NCBI RefSeq assembly: GCF_002575655.3
Contig: NC_053038.3
Span: 143,484,885-143,548,884 of the forward strand
Length of the DNA stretch: 64,000 nt
Reading direction: 5' to 3'
Source of the DNA: Aegilops tauschii subsp. strangulata
Taxonomy: Eukaryota; Streptophyta; Magnoliopsida; Poales; Poaceae
In this document: positions 57,295 to 64,000 of the stretch, piece after piece
How positions within the stretch are numbered: position 1 is the stretch's first letter
Layout: each line of letters begins with the position of its first letter
Program-made: the position numbers and the translations under genes
The notes under the pieces: generated by a model
Seen by the model: the letters and a program-made list of their open reading frames with translations, nothing else
Databases searched by the model: none
What the model was told of the DNA's origin: nothing

Positions 57295-58607
57295 TAGATC
57301 TACAAGACATAGTGTAAAGATTTTAGACTAAGTTCATGATAATTAAGTTCATCTAATAAAATTATTTAATGAACTCCCACTCAGATAGACATCCCTCTCG
57401 TCATCTAAGTGAAACATGATCCGAGCTTAACTAGGCCGTGTCCGATCATCACGTGAGACGGACTAGTAAAGATCGGTGAACATCTCCATGTTGATCGTAT
57501 CTTCTATATGACTCATGCTCGACCTTTCGGTCCTCCGTGTTCCGAGGCCATGTTTGTACATGCTAGGCTCGTCAAGTCAACCTAAGTGTATTGCGTGTGT
57601 TCCGAGGCCAAGTCTGTACATGCTAGGCTCGTCAACACCCGTTGTATTCGAACGTTAGAATCTATCACACCCGATCATCACGTGGTGCTTCGAAACAACG
57701 AACCTTCGCAACGGTGCACAGTTAGGGTGAACACTTTCTTGAAATTATTATAAGGGATCATCTTACTTACTACCGTCGTTCTAAGAAAATAAGATGCAAA
57801 AACATGATAAACATCACATGCAATCAAATAGTGACATGATATGGCCAATATCATTATGCTCCTTTGATCTCCATCTTCGGGGCACCATGATCATCTCCGT
57901 CACCGGCATGACACCATGATCTCCATCATCATGATCTCCATCATTGTGTCTTCATGAAGTCATCACGCCAACGATTACTTCTACTTCTATGGCTAACGTG
58001 TTTAGCAACAAAGTAAAGTAATTTACATGGCGTTATTCAATGGCACGCGGGTCATGCAAAATAATAAAGACAACTCCTATGGCTCCTGCCGGTTGTCATA
58101 CTCATCGACATGCAAGTCGTGATTCCTATTACAAGAATATGATCAATCTCATACATCACATATATCATTCATCACATCTTCTGGCCATATCTCATCACAT
58201 AGCACTTGCTGCAAAAACAAGTTAGACGTCCTCTAATTGTTGTTGCAAGTTTTTACGTGGTTTGTAGGTTTCTAGCAAGAACGTTTTCTTACCTACGTAT
58301 GACCACAACGTGATTTGCCAATTTCTATTTACCCTTCATAAGGACCCTTTTCATCGAATCCGTTCCGACTAAAGTAGGAGAGACAGACACCCGCTAGCCA
58401 CCTTATGCAACTAGTGCATGTCAGTCGGTGGAACCCGTCTCACGTAAACGTACGTGTAAGGTCGGTCCGAGCCGCTTCATCCTACAATGCCGCCGAAACA
58501 AGAAACGACTAGTAGCGGCAAGAAGAATTGGCAAACTCAACGCCCACAACTGCTTTGTGTTCTACTCGTGCATAGTAACTACGCATAGGCCTGGCTCATG
58601 ATGCCAC
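57295..58607 (-). other. Untranslated leader of the Copia element
   Basis: Non-coding sequence between the primer-binding site (58590-58607) and the gag ATG. It has two direct copies of a GTGTTCCGAGGCCA...TACATGCTAGGCTCGTC segment (about 57537-57575 and 57598-57636) and ATC/ATG-rich short repeats at 57880-57960. No gene is supported. Confidence 0.75.
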
Positions 58608-60323
58608 TGTTGGTAATCGTAGCATAATTTAAAATTTTTCTACGCTCACCAAGATGCATCTATGGAGTCTACTAGCAACGAGGGGAAAGGAGTGCATCTA
58701 CATACCCTTGTAGATCGCGAGCGGAAGCGTTCCAATGAACGTGGATGACGGAGTCGTACTCGCCGTGATCCAAATCACCGATGACCGAGTGCCGAACGGA
58801 CGGCACCTCCGCGTTCAACACACGTACGGTGCAGCGACGTGTCCTCCTTCTTGATCCAGCAAGGGGGAAGGAGAGGTTGATGGAGATCCAGCAGCACGAC
58901 GGCGTGGTGGTGGATGTAGCGGGTCTCGGCAGGGCTTTGCCAAGCTTCTGCGAGAGAGAGAGAGGTGTTGCAGGGGAGGAGGGAGGCGCCCAAGGCTGTA
59001 GGTTGCTGCCCTCCCTCCCCCCCTTTATATAGGCCCCCTAGGGGGGCGCTAGCTCAGGGAGATGGGATCTCCAAGGGGGGGCGGCGGCCAAAGGGGGGGA
59101 AGGGGTGCCTTGCCCCCCAAGGCAAGGGGGAAGCTCCCCCCTAGGGTTCCCAACCCTAGGCGCATGGGGGGAGGCCCAAGGGGGGCGCCCCAGCCCACTA
59201 AGGGCTGGTTCCCTTCCACTTTCAGCCCACGGGGCCCTCCGGGATAGGTGGCCCCACCCGGTGGACCCCCGGGACCCTTCCGGTGGTCCCGGTACAATAC
59301 CGGTAACCCCCGAAACTTTCCCGGTGGCCGAACCTTGACTTCCTATATATAATTCTTCACCTCCGGACCATTCCGGAACCTCTCGTGACGTCCGGGATCT
59401 CATCCGGGACTCCGAACAACTTTCGGGTTTCCACATACATATATCTCTACAACCCTAGCGTCACCGAACCTTAAGTGTGTAGACCCTACGGGTTCGGGAG
59501 ACATGCAGACATGACCGAGACGCCTCTCCGGTCAATAACCAACAACGGGATCTGGATACCCATGTTGGCTCCCACATGTTCCATGATGATCTCTTCGGAT
59601 GAACCACGGTGTCGAGGATTCAATCAATCCGTATGCAATTCCCTTTGTCAATCGGTATGTTACTTGCCCGAGATTCGATCGTCGGTATCCCAATACCTTG
59701 TTCAATCTCGTTACCGGCAAGTCTCTTTACTCGTACCGCAATGCATGATCCCGTGACTAACGCCTTAGTCACATTGAGCTCATTATGATGATGCATTACC
59801 GAGTGGGCCCAGAGATACCTCTCCGTCACACGGAGTGACAAATCCCAGTCTCGATCTGTGCCAACCCAACAGACACTTTCGGAGATACCCGTAGTGCACC
59901 TTTATAGTCACCCAGTTACGTTGTGACATTTGGCACACCCAAAGCACTCCTACGGTATCCGGGAGTTGCACGATCTCATGGTCTAAGGAAAAGATACTTG
60001 ACATTGGAAAAGCTCTAGCAAACGAAACTACACGATCTTTTATGCTATGCTTAGGATTGGGTCTTGTCCATCACATCATTCTCCTAATGATGTGATCCCG
60101 TTATCAATGACATCCAATGTCCATAGTCAGGAAACCATGACTATCTGTTGATCAACGAGCTAGTCAACTAGAGGCTTACTAGGGACACGTTGTGGTCTAT
60201 GTATTCACACATGTATTACGATTTCCGGACAATACAATTATAGCATGAATAATAGACAATTACCATGAACAAAGAAATATAATAATAACCATTTATTATT
60301 GCCTCTAGGGCATATTTCCAACA
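58608..60323 (-). repeat. 5' LTR of the Angela/BARE-type element
   Basis: 1716 bp, reverse strand TGTTGGAAATATGCCC...ACCAACA. TATA box TATATAAA at 59031-59024. It is the promoter LTR of the element. ORFs within it mirror those of the 3' LTR and are not genes. Confidence 0.95.
59024..59031 (-). promoter_or_regulatory. TATA box of the Angela/BARE-type 5' LTR
   Basis: TATATAAA on the reverse strand, about 420 bases before the LTR end, in the usual place of the promoter in this family. Confidence 0.65.
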
Positions 60324-61242
60324 GGAACGGGGGTCCTCAGACTTGCCTGCCTGCGGCCCACGGCGTGGCTATGCTAGCAGGCCTGTACGGCCCATCTTCA
60401 TCGACAAGGCATACAAGACCCTCGCGAGGGGCCAAGCCTCACGAGGCGGACGACGCAAGACCTCCTCGGGAGCGGCCTCACCAGGCTGCCTCGCGAGGAG
60501 CGGAGATATCAAGGCGGGGCAAACCTCACGAGGCTCTCGTGACGTGAGCCATGACGATCCACACCAGGCGAGCGCTAGGCGGGCGCCAGCGCGCGCATCG
60601 TCCTTGTTTCCTCTTCGGTGCTAAGGAGGCAAGCACAGGTGCAGAGTACCGAGGCATCAGGCAAAGGTTTCCATATCGGTGCAACGAGACCAAGACTAGC
60701 AGGACGGCAAGATGGAGGTCACCATGGATCCCAAGATGGCATCATCACCAGAGCCTTTTGCAGGCGAAGACCACTTTTGTCAGGATAGCTTGTTCTAGCT
60801 GTCCCCCTTCAAATTTGCCCGCCGTTGTTGGCTCCCTTCCCGCTCAATATTTGGCGAGAGGACCAGGGCCTATATAAGTAGAACTAGCTGCCACGGTAGA
60901 GGGCATCTTGATCTGAGAACGCACTCAGGTTGAACTGATCGAGTCCTCACCCCCACAAGTTCACCGAGCACAAGAACATCTCAACCTCAGGAGGCTGTTC
61001 TTCCCCTTGTACTGTTCGTCATCAGCCCAAGAGGCAATCCACCACCACACACTGGAGTAGGGTATTACACCACAACGGTGGCCCGAACCAGTAGAAATCT
61101 CGTGTCTTTCTGTGTCGCGAGTTCGTCGAGTTTGTCCGCGAGATCTTAGCAAGCTAGGGTGTGGCTCGGTAGGAGGGAAAGAACTTCGCGCGCACCCCAG
61201 AGTTCGAACCTTAAGGGATTTGCTGGAACCTCTCATCCGACA
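60324..61242 (+). repeat. 5' LTR of Gypsy element 2, remainder
   Basis: This continues the LTR begun at 51549; its first 5 bases (GGAAC) are the Copia TSD copy. It has a TATA box TATATAA at 60871-60877 and ends CCGACA at 61242, followed by primer-binding site TTTGGCGCACCAGGTAGGGG (61243-61262). Confidence 0.9.
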
Positions 61243-61307
61243 TTTGGCGCACCAGGTAGGGGTGCACCGTAGCTTCCCTTCCGTTGATCCATCGCTCCGT
61301 CGTCTCC

Positions 61308-62715
61308 ATGGTGGACGCTCGCCGCGCTCGAGCTGAGCGCCGGGATGCCCTCACCGCCCGCATTGCTCACACGGCTCCCGTCGGTGGGCCACCTCGTCGT
61401 TCCCCGTTGCCCGCCGCCAACGCCGCCACCGGCCCGGCGGGGAACGAGCAGCAAGCGTCCTCGCTGCACCCATCAGTGCGGCAGGACGGCCGCACCACCA
61501 CTCCATCGCTGACCCAGCTGGTTCCTCGTCCCACGCACGTCACGCTCCCATGGACGCGCAGGCCACGCTCCTCATGGCGAACGAGCTCCTGCGCTATCGC
61601 CCCGTCGACGACCTCTACGAGGACTGGCTCGACCGTGTCGCTGAGCTCGTCCGGGCAGCAGGGGGCTCCCCGGCGCCGTCCCTTTCTCTGCCTCGCCCTC
61701 CTCCAGTCACGGGCGACGTGGCTCATGGAGCGCCTCCACCACCACCGCCCCAAGACGGTTCCTTGGCACCAAAGCGCGCGGCCCCACGGCGTGATCCACC
61801 ACGCCCGGTGCCCGCGCGCAAAGAGAGAAGCTGCCAAGAAATTCCTCGGCCGAGAGAAGCTGCACCTGCGCTCCCCGTGCCGCCTAGCCAAGACCGCGCG
61901 CTACCTGCGGTGGCGGCACACGGGCCTCACCAAGACCAAGCTCCACCTCCGAGACGGGCCCCGGCGACCACGGTCGGCTGCCGCGCCTTCACCCCCGAGC
62001 TGCATAGCGTCGCCTGGCCGGGCAAGTTCAAGCCGGATCTGCCTCCTCGCTACGACGGCACCGCCGACCCCATGGAGTTCCTGCAGCTCTACGAGCTGAG
62101 CATCGAGGCAGCCAACGGCGACGAGGAAGTCATGGCGAACTGTTTTCCTATGGCTCTCAAGGATGGTGCCCGCTCCTGGCTCCTGAACCTGCCGCAAGGC
62201 TCGATCTCCTCCTGGGACGAGATGCGCGACCGCTTCTTCACCAACTTCCAGGGCACTCGCGACCGACCGCCGGGCGCGGGTGACCTGCGCCGCATCAAGC
62301 AACAACCAGGAGAGACCCTCCAGAAGTACATCCAGCGCTTTAACAACACTCGGCTCAAGATCCCCAAGGTCACGGACGAGGCCATCATCTCCGCGTTCTC
62401 TGATGGCTTCCGCGACATCAAGATGAAGGAGGAGCTCGCTATCCACGGGGAGCTGTGCACATCTCAGGAGCTGTTCAACCTGGCGACCAAGTGCGCGAGA
62501 GCTGAGGAGGGGCGCCTCTCCCTCCTCGAGCTGCCAGCTGCGGGCGCAGAGGAGAAGAAGGCCAAGGCCAAGGACGTGAAGCGCAAGGAAGCAGCCGTGC
62601 TCGCCACGGAGCCGGATACCAAGTGAGGCAGGGACCAGCCCGAGTCATCCAAGAATAGCAGGCTATTCTGCGCCTTCCACAACCTGAACACCCACAACAC
62701 CAGCGACTGTCAAGA
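61308..62715 (+). pseudogene. gag: Gypsy element 2 gag, interrupted in the zinc knuckle
   Basis: The start is ATG 61308 (MVDARRARAERRDALTARIA). A frameshift near 61540 moves to the frame of 61550-62626, which holds a full retrotransposon gag domain: FKPDLPPRYDGTADPMEF (about 62026), MALKDGARSWLLNLPQGS, RIKQQPGETLQKYIQRFN and a FSDGFRDIKMKEEL stretch. TGA at 62624-62626 replaces a likely Arg codon. The frame then runs on through FCAFHNLNTHNTSDC, the start of a zinc knuckle, and is cut at 62716 by another LTR. Compared with element 1 this copy keeps its full N-terminus. Confidence 0.9.
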
Positions 62716-63305
62716 TGTCATGACCGGATTTTCGGGATAATAATTTCCCAGAAAACGGCCTTTGTGCTCACCAGCCCCAGGATTACTATTAGCTGATGAG
62801 GCACCAACTTGATACAAGAATTCCAAGCAAAGTACAAAAATATGTAGTACAAGACCATTGTGGCCTAGGAGTACAACACTTGGTTTCTAGTGGTTGATGG
62901 CGGAAGCGGTTCGTGGTTCATCGGCGTCTATGGGACTCCATTTCCCACAAGAACAGCTGACCAGGATAACTCCTATCTTCGCGAGGCTGCTATCACCTTT
63001 GCGAGGGTTCCGGGGCTGTCGTCGCAAGGCTCTCTCCACGCAAGAAATCTGGCCAAGACAATAGCCAGGGACAAGCCAGTGAGTACGTTTGAATGTACTC
63101 ACAAACATTAAGAACACGGGTATAATATAACAAGCGATACTCATGCCCCGAAATATTCATGATCATAATGTCTGCCACGAAATAAACGAAATCCGAGGTG
63201 CACGCATGCGGGGTAAAACATGAACTTGCAATACGGGAGTAGAAATAAAATGCGCTGATCGAGTGTCTGAAATGACTCCTCAAAAGGGTGCAAATAAATT
63301 AACAA

Positions 63306-63690
63306 TGCCGCAGTCGGGCGTCTGAGCGACACCACATAAAGGGCTTATAAAGGATAAATAAATAACAAAACATGCCGCAGTCGGGCGTCTGAGCGACGCC
63401 ACATAAAGGGCTTATAAAGGATAAATAAATAACAAACATGCCGCAGTCGGGCGTCTGAGCGACGCCACAAAAAGGGCTTATAGAGGATATATAAATAACA
63501 AACATGCCGCAGACGGGCGTCTGAGCGATGCCACATAAAGGGCTTATAAAGGATATATAAATAACAAACATGCCGCAGTCGGGCGTCTGAGCGACGCCAC
63601 ATAAAGGGCTTATAAAGGATATATAAATAACAAACATGCCGCAGTCGGTCGTCTGAGCGACGCGACATAAAGGGCTTATATAAGAATAAT
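63306..63690 (+). repeat. Tandem array, 66 bp unit, about 6 copies
   Basis: TGCCGCAGTCGGGCGTCTGA recurs at 63306, 63373, 63439, 63505, 63571 and 63637 (spacing 67, then 66). Each unit ends with AAGGGCTTATAAAGGATA(T/A)AT. Since 66 is a multiple of three, the reverse strand shows long periodic frames of 22-residue repeats; these are artefacts. Confidence 0.95.
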
Positions 63691-63821
63691 CATAGTGAAT
63701 ATCCAGGAGGTAGAACCGTCCCAGGGATACTCAATAATTCAGGAAAAATAACTGGTTAGTCCACAATAATAATAAACAAAATCCTCATGTGTCACAGGTC
63801 ATAGACAAAATCTAGTCTAGC

Positions 63822-63935
63822 CGTTTCTCCATCCGAAGACCGTCACTGAGTTCTAGTTAAATCGTTCTCCATCCGAATACCGTTACTATGATCCAGTTAG
63901 CCGTGTCTCCATCCGAAAACCGTCACTAGATTAAA
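63822..63935 (+). repeat. Short tandem repeat, ~40 bp unit, 3 copies
   Basis: TCTCCATCCGAA(G/T/A)ACCGT(C/T)ACT occurs three times (near 63827, 63867 and 63907) with TTAG/CTAG spacers. Part of the same LTR. Confidence 0.8.
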
Positions 63936-64000
63936 CTCAGACTGTGGTTCTTACCCATGAACATCGCTATCCAAATGGATATATCCTCTGCAGAGGGTGT

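Larger units (their letters stand above)
51567..60323 (-). mobile_element. Angela/BARE/WIS-type Copia element, full length
   Basis: An 8757 bp element on the reverse strand lies between TSDs GGAAC (51562-51566 and 60324-60328). Its 5' LTR is 58608-60323, primer-binding site 58590-58607 (GTGGCATCATGAGCC), gag-pol 57294-53313, polypurine tract 53281-53292 (AGTGGGAGAC on the reverse strand), 3' LTR 51567-53280. The LTRs differ by about 35 positions by eye (about 2%). The coding region has a few stops and one frameshift, as expected for that age. It disrupts the 5' LTR of Gypsy element 2. Confidence 0.96.
62716..64000 (+). mobile_element. LTR of a further inserted retroelement, runs off the window
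   Basis: A new LTR starts TGTCATGACCGGATTTTCGG exactly inside the gag zinc-knuckle codons of Gypsy element 2; the 5 bases before it (CAAGA) are its candidate TSD. At least 1285 bp long with no end visible. It contains a 66 bp tandem array (63306-63690) and a ~40 bp triplet (63828-63930). No coding content. Confidence 0.7.

Noticed and set aside
63299..63668. Two overlapping reverse-strand ORFs with 22-residue repeats, looking like a membrane repeat protein
   Set aside because: They follow directly from the 66 bp tandem array (66 is divisible by three). All frames of such an array stay open; no start context or domain supports a gene.
63306..63690. Evenly spaced repeats resembling a CRISPR array
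   Set aside because: The units are continuous 66 bp repeats without unique spacers, inside a plant LTR; CRISPR arrays do not occur here.

Overview
This window looks like gene-poor, repeat-packed DNA from a large grass genome of the wheat tribe (Triticeae: wheat, Aegilops, barley or rye). The basis is the reverse-strand Copia element, whose LTR begins TGTTGGAAATATGCCC and whose polyprotein matches the Angela/BARE/WIS type. Gypsy LTRs beginning TGATACGT and a CACTACTAGGAAAAGGC transposon point the same way. I found no intact host gene. Nearly everything can be assigned to nested transposable elements, many with readable target-site duplications (TSDs). Family names beyond this are not asserted.

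Left part (1-18.6 kb). A reverse-strand Gypsy LTR (1-1259) abuts the 3' non-coding part of another Gypsy element (1260-2763). A solo Gypsy LTR follows (2764-13885, TSD GGCGC). It is split by a 9.6 kb Copia-type element (3401-13008, TSD AACTA) whose LTRs are nearly identical but whose coding region is ruined. From 13886 comes the right part of a CACTA-type DNA transposon, with a ~493 bp tandem array, a coiled-coil ORF and subterminal repeats. It is cut at 17543 by a 5' Gypsy LTR.

Middle (18.6-36 kb). A 6.04 kb Mutator-like element (18615-24654, 9 bp TSD TAGTTTAAA) holds a ~52 bp minisatellite and two 5'-truncated LINEs on opposite strands. A 3.0 kb non-autonomous LTR element (25112-28156, TSD CCGGC) lies in GC-rich unassigned DNA. 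A short-LTR Gypsy element (28794 to about 33229) with a decayed gag-pol ends in an unusual recombination junction. Unassigned gene-like and Gypsy-like debris fills 33.5-36.1 kb.

Right part (36.1-64 kb). A second CACTA-type copy (about 36.14 kb to 47705) carries a 1.5 kb CACTA MITE, a three-exon GRF zinc-finger gene copy, three further ORFs, a ~500 bp tandem array with dimeric higher-order structure, two 5S rRNA-like segments and a near-perfect hairpin. A Gypsy element of Tat-like type (47706-51548) sits in it. A second member of the same family (from 51549) sits in the first one's RNase H region. That second element was hit twice more: by the reverse-strand Angela/BARE-type Copia (51567-60323, TSD GGAAC) in its 5' LTR, and by another LTR element (from 62716) in its gag.

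The genes do not form a pathway. They are retroelement polyproteins in decay, plus cargo ORFs in CACTA elements that lack any visible transposase. The most unusual signal is at 47114-47275 on the reverse strand: a 5S rRNA-type internal promoter, a 32 bp-arm hairpin and T6 runs, in the order expected of a small RNA polymerase III transcription unit.
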